Source: Morganella psychrotolerans (GTDB taxonomy: Bacteria; Pseudomonadota; Gammaproteobacteria; Enterobacterales; Enterobacteriaceae). From it: a DNA stretch of 64,000 bases. The notes under the pieces are model-generated. The model searched no databases, was not told where the DNA came from, and saw nothing but the letters and a program-made list of their open reading frames with translations. The translations under genes were made by a program, and so were the position numbers. This document shows, in pieces, positions 57,081 through 64,000 of this stretch. Where the stretch lies: positions 372,001 through 436,000 of the forward strand of contig NZ_LZEW01000012.1 of assembly GCF_001676155.1 (NCBI RefSeq), given 5' to 3'. The first letter of the stretch is position 1. Each line of letters begins with the position of its first letter.

Positions 57081-57324
57081 CATATATCTTGCTGTTGAAA
57101 TAAATCTATCAAAAATAAATTTTATGTCAATACTGTTTTTGCTTACATAACTGAAAAGATAAACAGTAAAAAAATAAGGTAATATTTCAGAGTACAGAAT
57201 TGTATTAAATATGAGGGTAATTTCCCTATTTAAAACAGAGGCTTTCAGTAAAATATGGTTAACTGAGCTCGTTTTTATATCAGTGTGGATACTGTCCACC
57301 CGCGTTATCTTATATCCCGGACAA

Positions 57325-57361
57325 CAAAAAAGCCTTTCCCGAAATACAGAAAAGGCTTTTC
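57325..57361 (-). terminator. Rho-independent terminator of dusB-fis
   Basis: On the minus strand AAAAGCCTTTTC pairs with GAAAGGCTTTT around a ten-base loop, running into six T. It lies 26 bases beyond the fis stop. Confidence 0.9.
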
Positions 57362-57386
57362 AATTCAAAGCATTATACGTTATGAA

Positions 57387-57683
57387 TTAATTCATGCCGT
57401 ATTTTTTCAGTTTTTTACGCAGTGTACCGCGGTTGATACCCATCATTGTAGCAGCACGGGTCTGGTTACCACGGGTGTATTGCATAACCATGTCCAACAG
57501 TGGCTGTTCAACTTCAGCCAGCACCAGCTCATACAGTTCATTAACATCCTGACCGTTTAATTGAGCAAAATAGTTCTTCAATGCCTGCTTAACTGAATCA
57601 CGTAACGGTTTCTGTGTTACCTGATCTTGTGAATTTACAGTAGCGACGGTTAGTACGTCAGAATTTACGCGTTGTTCGAACAT
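57387..57683 (-). CDS. fis: Nucleoid protein Fis
   Basis: A 98-residue DNA-bending protein and global regulator of growth-phase transcription, including rRNA promoters. Length equals E. coli Fis. The N-terminal beta-hairpin region ([20 protein letters not shown]) is followed by helices and the C-terminal helix-turn-helix [20 protein letters not shown]. It starts 20 bases after dusB in the conserved dusB-fis operon. Confidence 0.98.
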   Translation of the reverse strand: MFEQRVNSDVLTVATVNSQDQVTQKPLRDSVKQALKNYFAQLNGQDVNELYELVLAEVEQPLLDMVMQYTRGNQTRAATMMGINRGTLRKKLKKYGMN

Positions 57684-57703
57684 AGTTCTGTCAGCTCTTT
57701 TCT

Positions 57704-58675
57704 TTATTTACGCAAAAAATTTTCAAAATATGCTTCCAACGCCTCCAGCTGTTCGCCGGCATCCTCAATGGCGTTGAATGAGCGCCGAAACTGAACATCA
57801 GGCGCATGTTCCTGCATATACCAGGAAACATGCTTGCGGGCTATACGGGCTCCCTTGCCTTGACCATAAAAGTCATGCAATTCCCGTACATGCTCACACA
57901 TAATGCGTTGCACCTCTGCACCGGGCAGCGGTGGCAACAGTTCACCTGTGTCCAGATAGTGCTGGATTTCCCGGAAGATCCAGGGTCTTCCCTGAGCAGC
58001 ACGACCGATCATCAGCGCGTCTGCGCCGGTGTAGTCCAGTACTGCCCCGGCTTTAAGCGGGTCAGTTATGTCGCCATTGGCAATAACCGGTATGGCAACA
58101 GTCTGCTTAACTGTCCGGATGTTGTCGTATTCGGCTTCACCATTAAAAAGACAGGCACGGGTCCTGCCATGAATTGTAATAGCCTGAATACCGCAACGCT
58201 CGGCCAATTGGGCAATCATTACACAGTTTCGTTCTTCCGGTGACCAACCGGTGCGAATCTTCAGCGTCACAGGCACGTCGACTGCATTTACCACTGCTGA
58301 GAGAATCTCTTCTACCAGATGCGGATAACGCAGCAGTGCTGAGCCTGCCAGCTTGCGATTCACTTTTTTGGCGGGACAACCCATATTGATATCGATGATT
58401 TGCGCACCGCCGGCAACATTAATCTTTGCCGCGGCCGCCATTTCAGCGGGATCATTACCAGCTATCTGCACAGAACGAATACCCGGCTCATCACGATGTA
58501 CCATGCGTAATCTCGATTTGTCCGTCTTCCATACCTGAGGATTGGAAGAGAGCATCTCTGAGACGGCCATACCTGCGCCCATTTCATAACACAAAGACCG
58601 GAAAGGCCGATCTGTAATGCCTGCCATAGGGGCCGCTATAAGGCGGTTTTTCAACTGGTATTGTCCGATTCGCAT
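57704..58675 (-). CDS. dusB: tRNA-dihydrouridine synthase B
   Basis: FMN enzyme reducing uridine 17 in tRNA. I start it at 58675 ([20 protein letters not shown]), as in E. coli, rather than at the frame opening 87 bases earlier, which lies in the promoter. The 323 residues show the FMN-binding [11 protein letters not shown], the [19 protein letters not shown] block with the catalytic Cys, and [10 protein letters not shown]. First gene of the dusB-fis operon. Confidence 0.97.
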   Translation of the reverse strand: MRIGQYQLKNRLIAAPMAGITDRPFRSLCYEMGAGMAVSEMLSSNPQVWKTDKSRLRMVHRDEPGIRSVQIAGNDPAEMAAAAKINVAGGAQIIDINMGCPAKKVNRKLAGSALLRYPHLVEEILSAVVNAVDVPVTLKIRTGWSPEERNCVMIAQLAERCGIQAITIHGRTRACLFNGEAEYDNIRTVKQTVAIPVIANGDITDPLKAGAVLDYTGADALMIGRAAQGRPWIFREIQHYLDTGELLPPLPGAEVQRIMCEHVRELHDFYGQGKGARIARKHVSWYMQEHAPDVQFRRSFNAIEDAGEQLEALEAYFENFLRK

Positions 58676-58716
58676 AGACGAAGAAGTGTGGCCATACTGT
58701 GACTGCAAGGGCGCGT

Positions 58717-58745
58717 ATATTACGCATTTTTTCAAAGATATGAAA
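58717..58745 (-). promoter_or_regulatory. dusB-fis promoter with GC-rich discriminator
   Basis: On the minus strand TTTCAT (-35) and TAATAT (-10) are 17 bases apart, followed by the GC-rich discriminator ACGCGCCC and a pyrimidine start region CCCTTGC. This matches what I recall of the E. coli fis promoter, whose discriminator confers stringent (ppGpp/DksA) control. A long A/T tract upstream (58771-58810) could act as an UP element. Confidence 0.75.
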
Positions 58746-58976
58746 GGACAAACTTTGAGCAAATCGACCTTTAATGATGATTTTTTTTTTATTGCTTTTT
58801 TAAGATTTTATTAATTAATGTTTTGTAACAATAAGTTAGGCTGAAATCAGCATTGCAGCGGGATTGTAATTTAATTTTCATAAGAAAATGCGCCTGCGGA
58901 TTTTTGCTTATAAACTATTCACTAAGCAACGCAAGCGCACGATTTATATACAAATTATATACAAACAGTCTGAGTA

Positions 58977-59861
58977 TCAGTTATGTTTCGTCGCCGTTAT
59001 CCGGCACCATTCTTCTTTTTCTGCAATCTCATCGATGATAAATGCATCACGATAGGCATCTGCCACACCTTCAGCCTGGGTCGCCAGCACCCCGGATAAT
59101 CCGAGTAATCCGCCTGCCTGAGGCAGTGCGCCGATGATCGGAGCCAGTTCACGCAGCGGACCGGCCAGAATATTGGCTACCACAACGTCTGCAACGAGCG
59201 TGTCAGGCTTTTCATCTGAAAGGTAAAGGGTCAGGTTGTCTGAGACACCGTTGCGCTCTGCGTTGTCTCTGCTGGCCAGAATCGCCTGCGGGTCAATATC
59301 AATACCAATGGCGGCTTTTGCACCCAGTTTCAGCGCGGCGATCGCAAGAATGCCGGAACCACAGCCGAAATCGATAATGGTTTTGCCGTTCAGATCCAGC
59401 CCGTCGAGCCATTCCAGGCACAGCGAGGTTGTCGGGTGTGTCCCGGTGCCGAATGCCAGACCCGGGTCGAGCATCACATTGACTGCACCGGGGTCCGGTA
59501 CATCGCGCCAGCTCGGGCAGATCCACAGGCGCTGACCAAAACGCATCGGGTGGAAGTTATCCATCCATTCACGTTCCCAGTCTTTGTCTTCGAGCTGTTC
59601 AATTTTGTAAACAAAATTTTCGCCCAGCAGCGGGTGCTGTTGTAATTGTGCGACAACCCATTCCATATCGGCGTCGGCGTCATATAAACCGACGATGTCA
59701 GTATCACCCCACAGGCGGGTTTCGCCCGGCAGCGGTTCAAAAACCGGTGTGTCGTGACTGTCCTGAAATGTGACAGATACCGCGCCGCTTTCAGTCAGTT
59801 CGTCACCGATCGTTTCAGCGTGTGCGCCGGTGGAATTTAAGCGTAATTGGATCCAAGGCAT
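58977..59861 (-). CDS. prmA: Ribosomal protein L11 methyltransferase
   Basis: Trimethylates several amines of L11. The 294 residues show the N-terminal substrate-binding domain ([16 protein letters not shown]), a linker, and a Rossmann methyltransferase domain with [14 protein letters not shown] and [18 protein letters not shown], then [13 protein letters not shown]. Length is near E. coli's 293. It lies between accC and dusB; panF and yhdT, which separate accC and prmA in E. coli, are absent here. Confidence 0.97.
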   Translation of the reverse strand: MPWIQLRLNSTGAHAETIGDELTESGAVSVTFQDSHDTPVFEPLPGETRLWGDTDIVGLYDADADMEWVVAQLQQHPLLGENFVYKIEQLEDKDWEREWMDNFHPMRFGQRLWICPSWRDVPDPGAVNVMLDPGLAFGTGTHPTTSLCLEWLDGLDLNGKTIIDFGCGSGILAIAALKLGAKAAIGIDIDPQAILASRDNAERNGVSDNLTLYLSDEKPDTLVADVVVANILAGPLRELAPIIGALPQAGGLLGLSGVLATQAEGVADAYRDAFIIDEIAEKEEWCRITATKHN

Positions 59862-59935
59862 AACATTCTCTTTAAGCTAAGCGGCATCCGGCGGGATACG
59901 GCTTGAGATGGTGATTTCCGGACCCGCCGGAAAAT

Positions 59936-59960
59936 AAAAAAGCCCCTGAATGACAGGGGC
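59936..59960 (-). terminator. Rho-independent terminator of accBC
   Basis: On the minus strand GCCCCTG / CAGGGGC with a five-base loop runs into six T, 25 bases after the accC stop. It separates the acc operon from prmA. Confidence 0.92.
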
Positions 59961-59984
59961 CTGATATAGGGCAGAAGATGAAAA

Positions 59985-61334
59985 TCAGACCTCGTGAAGA
60001 CCGAGTTTTTTCTCCAGATAGTGGATGTTTGTTCCACCTTTGCAGAAGTTTTCATCATTCATAATCAGCTGATGCAGCTCAATATTGGTTTTAATTCCGT
60101 CAATAATTAACTCCGCCAGCGCATTTTTCATACGGGCGATAGCAATTTCACGGGTTTCACCATAAGTGATCAGCTTGCCAATCATGGAATCATAGTATGG
60201 CGGCACGGTATAACCGGCGTAAATATGTGATTCCCAGCGGACACCGAAACCACCCGGTGAGTGGAAGCGGGTAATTTTGCCCGGGCTTGGCAGGAAAGTA
60301 TGCGGATCTTCGGCATTGATACGGCACTCGATCGCATGGCCTTTCACATGAATATCTTTCTGTTTAACAGAGAGCGGCAGGCCGGATGCGACACGCAGCT
60401 GCTCTTTAATCAGGTCAATACCGGTGATCATTTCAGTGACCGGATGTTCAACCTGAATACGGGTGTTCATCTCAATAAAATAGAACTCGCCGTCTTCAAA
60501 CAGAAACTCAAATGTACCGGCACCGCGATAGCCGATATCGATACAGGCTTTGGCACAGCGCTCACCGATACTTTTACGCAGTTCGGCGCTGATGCCCGGA
60601 GCCGGCGCTTCTTCAACGACTTTCTGGTGACGGCGCTGCATGGAGCAGTCACGTTCTGCCAGATAAACCGCATGTCCCTGACCATCAGCCATAATCTGGA
60701 TTTCAACGTGACGCGGGTTTTCAAGGAATTTCTCCATGTAAACCACGTCATTGTTGAATGCCGCTTTGGCTTCACCCTTGGTCATGGCAATCGCTTCTTC
60801 GAGATCAGCGTCATTGCGGACAACGCGCATACCGCGTCCGCCGCCGCCGCCGGAAGCTTTGATGATAACCGGATAACCAATGCGGTGTGCGATGGTGTGA
60901 TTCAGCGGCATATCGTCGCTGAGCGGGCCGTCAGAGCCCGGTACACACGGAACACCCGTTTCTTTCATCGCGTGGATTGCAGAGACTTTATCGCCCATCA
61001 GACGGATGGTATCGGCTTTCGGGCCGATAAAGACAAAGCCTGAGCGTTCAACTTGTTCAGCAAAGTCAGCGTTTTCAGATAAGAAACCGTATCCCGGATG
61101 AATAGCCTGGGATCCTGAAATTTCTGCGGCAGAGATAATCGCCGGGATATTCAGGTAACTTTTCGCGGAGGCTGCCGGACCAATACAAATGGTTTCGTCA
61201 GCCAGTAAAACGTGTTTTAAATCACGATCCGCGGAGGAATGAACAGCAACTGCTTTAATGCCGAGCTCTTTACAGGCCCGCAGGATGCGCAGTGCAATTT
61301 CACCCCGGTTAGCAATAAGGATTTTTTCCAGCAT
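59985..61334 (-). CDS. accC: Biotin carboxylase subunit of acetyl-CoA carboxylase
   Basis: Carboxylates the biotin on AccB using ATP and bicarbonate, the first step of fatty acid synthesis. The 449 residues equal the E. coli length and show the start [20 protein letters not shown], the ATP-grasp glycine loop [14 protein letters not shown], and the catalytic [14 protein letters not shown]. It follows accB by 11 bases. Confidence 0.98.
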   Translation of the reverse strand: MLEKILIANRGEIALRILRACKELGIKAVAVHSSADRDLKHVLLADETICIGPAASAKSYLNIPAIISAAEISGSQAIHPGYGFLSENADFAEQVERSGFVFIGPKADTIRLMGDKVSAIHAMKETGVPCVPGSDGPLSDDMPLNHTIAHRIGYPVIIKASGGGGGRGMRVVRNDADLEEAIAMTKGEAKAAFNNDVVYMEKFLENPRHVEIQIMADGQGHAVYLAERDCSMQRRHQKVVEEAPAPGISAELRKSIGERCAKACIDIGYRGAGTFEFLFEDGEFYFIEMNTRIQVEHPVTEMITGIDLIKEQLRVASGLPLSVKQKDIHVKGHAIECRINAEDPHTFLPSPGKITRFHSPGGFGVRWESHIYAGYTVPPYYDSMIGKLITYGETREIAIARMKNALAELIIDGIKTNIELHQLIMNDENFCKGGTNIHYLEKKLGLHEV

Positions 61335-61345
61335 GATTCGCCTCG

Positions 61346-61808
61346 TTATTCGATGACGACCAGTGGCTCGTCAAATTCGACAGGTTCGCCGTCGCTTAAC
61401 AGAATTGCTTTGACCACACCGGCTTTGTCAGCTTCGATCTGGTTCATCATTTTCATGGCTTCGACGATGCACAGGGTATCACCGACATTGACCTGCTTAC
61501 CAACGTGGATAAAAGGTTTCGCATCCGGACTTGGTGAAAGGTAGAACGTACCTACCATCGGGGAACGGACCACATGACCGGCAATTTCTTTTTCCGCAAC
61601 ACTGTCAGCAAGGCCCTGAGACGGAGCAACAGCATTGGCTAACGCCGGCTGCTGAACCTGGGGAATATATTGCTGAGGTGCGGCAAAAGTCTGTATCGGT
61701 AATGCACGACTGATGCGTACTGATTCTTCGCCTTCAGAAATTTCCAGCTCAGAAATACCGGACTCTTCGACCAGCTCGATCAGTTTTTTTTATTTTACGA
61801 ATATCCAT
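61346..61808 (-). CDS. accB: Biotin carboxyl carrier protein, one apparent frameshift
   Basis: Carries biotin for acetyl-CoA carboxylase. Removing one T from T8 at 61784-61791 restores the start [20 protein letters not shown] and gives 153 residues (156 in E. coli). A Pro/Ala/Gln-rich linker is followed by the biotinyl domain with the acceptor lysine in [16 protein letters not shown]. The gene is essential in relatives, which argues that this frame break is not real. Translation may be autoregulated with accC, as known in E. coli. Confidence 0.96.
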
Positions 61809-61825
61809 GAGATGATTCCGTACTC

Positions 61826-62284
61826 TTAGTGTTGAGTTAGTTGTGACAGACGGTGAACCGCTGCCTGTAAAGCATAACGGTAACCTTCCGCGCCCAGTCC
61901 GCAGATAACGCCGGTGGCAATATCTGAGAGATAGGAGTGATGGCGGAACGGCTCCCGTGCGTGTACATTCGACAGATGAATCTCGATAAACGGGATACTG
62001 ACAGCCAGCAGGGCATCACGCAGAGCCACACTGGTGTGAGTGAATGCGGCCGGGTTAATCAGAATAAAATCTGTGTTTCCCCGCGCAGCATGAATTCTGT
62101 CGATGAGTTCGTGCTCGGCGTTGGATTGCAGGTGATGTAATGTCACACCGCACTGACCAGCGTCCGCGGTCAGTGTAGCGACGATATCCGCAAGAGTGAG
62201 CGTCCCGTATTTCTCAGGCTCCCGCGTTCCCAGCAGGTTCAGATTCGGGCCGTTCAGTAACAAAATTTGATAACTTTCGGTCAT
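61826..62284 (-). CDS. aroQ: 3-dehydroquinate dehydratase, type II
   Basis: Converts 3-dehydroquinate to 3-dehydroshikimate in the shikimate pathway. The start at 62284 ([19 protein letters not shown]) is preferred over an upstream in-frame ATG. The 152 residues include the flexible lid (GTREPEKYG, with the catalytic Tyr), the substrate-binding [16 protein letters not shown] and the His-containing [17 protein letters not shown]. It is 17 bases upstream of accB, forming aroQ-accB-accC as in many gamma-proteobacteria. Confidence 0.97.
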   Translation of the reverse strand: MTESYQILLLNGPNLNLLGTREPEKYGTLTLADIVATLTADAGQCGVTLHHLQSNAEHELIDRIHAARGNTDFILINPAAFTHTSVALRDALLAVSIPFIEIHLSNVHAREPFRHHSYLSDIATGVICGLGAEGYRYALQAAVHRLSQLTQH

Positions 62285-62533
62285 TCTGCTGCCATCTCCT
62301 GCAATCTTACGTAATCGCACAACATAACGCGATGTTAATGCGTTGTCACCTTTTTCTCATCGTATGCAAAATTATTTTTTGCGGATGAAGGGCGACATTA
62401 TAAACATTTCATTGCAGTTCGCAGCAAAATACTGGTCTGAACAGGTCAGATACCGGCATAAGCAGGTGGATTAATCGTTATCACAGTGTTTCATCATCAT
62501 CTTGTTTCGTACCTGAACGGCTCTGTATGGCGA

Positions 62534-63514
62534 CTATCCGCGGATGTTAACCAATGTCCGGCCGGTGATGGCATTGTTCATAAGTTTTTCTGCGTAACTG
62601 ACGGCGTCAGACAGAGATATTTCTGTCGCTGCCTGTAAATAGTAGTCTGCCGGCAGGTCTTTTAACAAACGCGCCCAGATTTCAGGACGTTTTTCTGTAG
62701 GTACGCTCACAGAATCCACGCCCTGAAGACGGACATTACGTAAAATAAACGGCATCACGGTTGTCGGTAATGTAAATCCGCCGGCTAATCCGCAAGCCGC
62801 CACAGTGGCGTTATAGTGCATCTGTGCCAGCAGATTGGCAAGTATCTGTCCGCCGGTTGTATCCACGGCACCCGCCCAGCGCTGTTTTTCCAGCGGACGC
62901 CCCTGCGCGCTGAGCTCTTCACGCGCCAGTACGGCTTTAGCCCCTAATTTCAGCAGATAATCGGTGTTGCTCTCACGTCCGCTCACGGCATAAACGGAAT
63001 AACCCAGTTTTGCCAGCAGAGCCACGGCAGTACTGCCCACACCGCCGCTTGCACCGGTGACAATAATATCGCCGCTTTGTGGTGTGACGCCGCCGTCTTC
63101 AAGGGCTTTCACACACAGCATGGCGGTAAACCCGGCGGTACCGATAATCATCGCCTGACGCGCTGTCATGCCGGAAGGCAGAGGTGTCAGCCAGTCGCCG
63201 TTAACCCGCGCCTGTTCTGCCAGTCCGCCCCAGTGATTTTCTCCCACACCCCAGCCGGTAAGAATAACGTTCTGACCCGGCTGATAGCGCGGATCTTCTG
63301 AATGGCTGACCGTACCTGTGAAATCAATACCCGGTACCATCGGGAAATTACGGATAATCTTTCCTTTCCCGGTAATGGCCAGTGCATCTTTATAGTTGAG
63401 GCCGGACCAGGTCACATCCACAGTGACATTTCCCTGTGGCAGTTGTGCCGTATCCACATCTTTAACAGTGGCAGTCAGTACATTATTATCTTGCTCAAGT
63501 AACAGGGCTTTCAT
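62534..63514 (-). CDS. acuI: Acrylyl-CoA reductase (NADPH), MDR family
   Basis: Quinone-oxidoreductase-like medium-chain reductase; E. coli AcuI (YhdH) reduces toxic acryloyl-CoA to propionyl-CoA. The start at 63514 (MKALLLEQDNNVLTATV) follows GAGG. The 326 residues show the NADPH-binding IVTGASGGVGSTAVALLAKL and the segment GRESNTDYLLKLGAK typical of NADPH use. It is on the same strand as aroQ-accBC but 249 bases upstream, so probably a separate unit. Confidence 0.95.
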   Translation of the reverse strand: MKALLLEQDNNVLTATVKDVDTAQLPQGNVTVDVTWSGLNYKDALAITGKGKIIRNFPMVPGIDFTGTVSHSEDPRYQPGQNVILTGWGVGENHWGGLAEQARVNGDWLTPLPSGMTARQAMIIGTAGFTAMLCVKALEDGGVTPQSGDIIVTGASGGVGSTAVALLAKLGYSVYAVSGRESNTDYLLKLGAKAVLAREELSAQGRPLEKQRWAGAVDTTGGQILANLLAQMHYNATVAACGLAGGFTLPTTVMPFILRNVRLQGVDSVSVPTEKRPEIWARLLKDLPADYYLQAATEISLSDAVSYAEKLMNNAITGRTLVNIRG

Positions 63515-63548
63515 CTTCGACCTCATTTTTTGTGTGCGGGAACAGATA

Positions 63549-63570
63549 TATACCCAACGTTATTGGTATA
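63549..63570 (+). repeat. ERIC terminal remnant
   Basis: TATACCCAACGTTATTGGTATA consists of the ERIC end sequence closed by its own TATA, as left by near-complete deletion of an element. Confidence 0.5.
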
Positions 63571-64000
63571 GTTATTTTGGTATCAACCTTTTAATATAGG
63601 AGATATAACCCGGGTGAATACTGACAGGGCGCAAGATTATGACCTGCCAACAGAGCGGGTTATATTTATTTACAGCATTATTTTGAGATTATTCCGAAGA
63701 AAAGGTACTGTGAACACGCCATAATCGGGCGGCATGAAAGGCGCTTTTTCCGGTTTATTCGGGATTTGTCCGCATATTTTAATCAGCATAATGGCGCGAT
63801 AGCCTCTGCCCGATTGTAAGATTGCGTATATTATATAAAATCCCGTTGAACTTGACGTAAAGTGACGGGTCGACTGTAGGACAGTTTCTCATCAGGGATA
63901 ACGTGATATCGCCGGTTTTCGATGAGAAGTATGTGTAAGAATTTAAGATCCGGAGATAATAACCGGATTTTTATTACTAATTTTAGTCCGTCTATGCGTA
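63571..64000 (+). other. acuI upstream region, possible start of a rightward gene
   Basis: 430 bases with no complete gene. By E. coli order csrD and mreB should lie beyond, transcribed rightwards. An ATG at 63922 opens a frame to the window end and another ATG lies at 63994, but neither has a convincing ribosome site (CGGAG at 63951-63955 is badly spaced for either), so I do not call a gene. Confidence 0.4.

Noticed and set aside
57057-57299. 80-codon minus-strand open frame upstream of the duplicated segment
   Set aside because: Very AT-rich, no ribosome site, overlaps the decayed copy in another frame, and does not match anything I know; best read as chance in AT-rich DNA.
63922-64000. 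Possible start of csrD at the right edge
   Set aside because: Expected from E. coli gene order, but no start codon has a properly spaced ribosome site and only 26 codons are visible.

Overview
The window reads as a chromosomal segment of an enterobacterium of the family Morganellaceae, most likely Morganella. The reasons are E. coli-like gene order with a core GC content near 50% by eye (too high for Proteus or Providencia), an ornithine decarboxylase/antiporter pair, and dispersed ERIC (IRU) repeats. No rRNA, tRNA, CRISPR array or complete insertion sequence is visible.

Layout. 1-2.95 kb is an AT-rich, probably acquired stretch: a cut lipoprotein gene, a decayed small gene and an OLD-type AAA+TOPRIM nuclease. 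3-12.3 kb carries gldA, yhhQ under a preQ1 riboswitch, a penicillin V acylase/bile-salt hydrolase-like enzyme, tusA, a DUF817 membrane protein, zntA under a ZntR-type promoter, yhhN, yhhM, yhhL and rsmD. 12.6-17.3 kb is ftsY-ftsE-ftsX-rpoH, with an unusually long FtsY A domain. 17.7-21.7 kb is a sugar-diacid/glycerate unit (small helix-hairpin-helix protein, cdaR, GntP-type permease, glycerate kinase). 23.2-28.1 kb is livKHMGF. 28.1-30.9 kb holds two Sel1-repeat secreted proteins around a GT32 glycosyltransferase. 31.0-38.9 kb is the complete kdpFABCDE potassium system. Then come dcuB, a sigma-28-controlled chemoreceptor, a TonB siderophore receptor with a Fur box, a drug exporter with a divergent MarR regulator, a methyltransferase, and the speFL-speF-potE ornithine acid-stress unit. 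53.0-56.2 kb holds two TetR regulators and a second exporter. 56.2-57.3 kb has no intact gene but two decayed tandem copies of one coding segment. 57.4-63.5 kb is fis, dusB, prmA, accC, accB, aroQ and acuI in conserved order.

Two window-wide patterns matter. First, at least 20 reading-frame breaks occur, each explained by one surplus base in an A or T run of 7-9, including in ftsY and accB, which are normally essential. I therefore annotate these genes at full length and treat the breaks as probable over-called homopolymers. Second, ERIC-type elements recur as about 127-bp full copies, 61-bp copies lacking the core, and shorter remnants. Two short copies lie in the speF leader, and one long copy encodes the last residues and stop of the glycerate kinase.

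Several regulatory sites could be read directly: preQ1-I riboswitch, ZntR promoter, KdpE-like box, FliA promoter, Fur box, paired MarR operators, TetR palindrome, fis promoter and the SpeFL arrest peptide.
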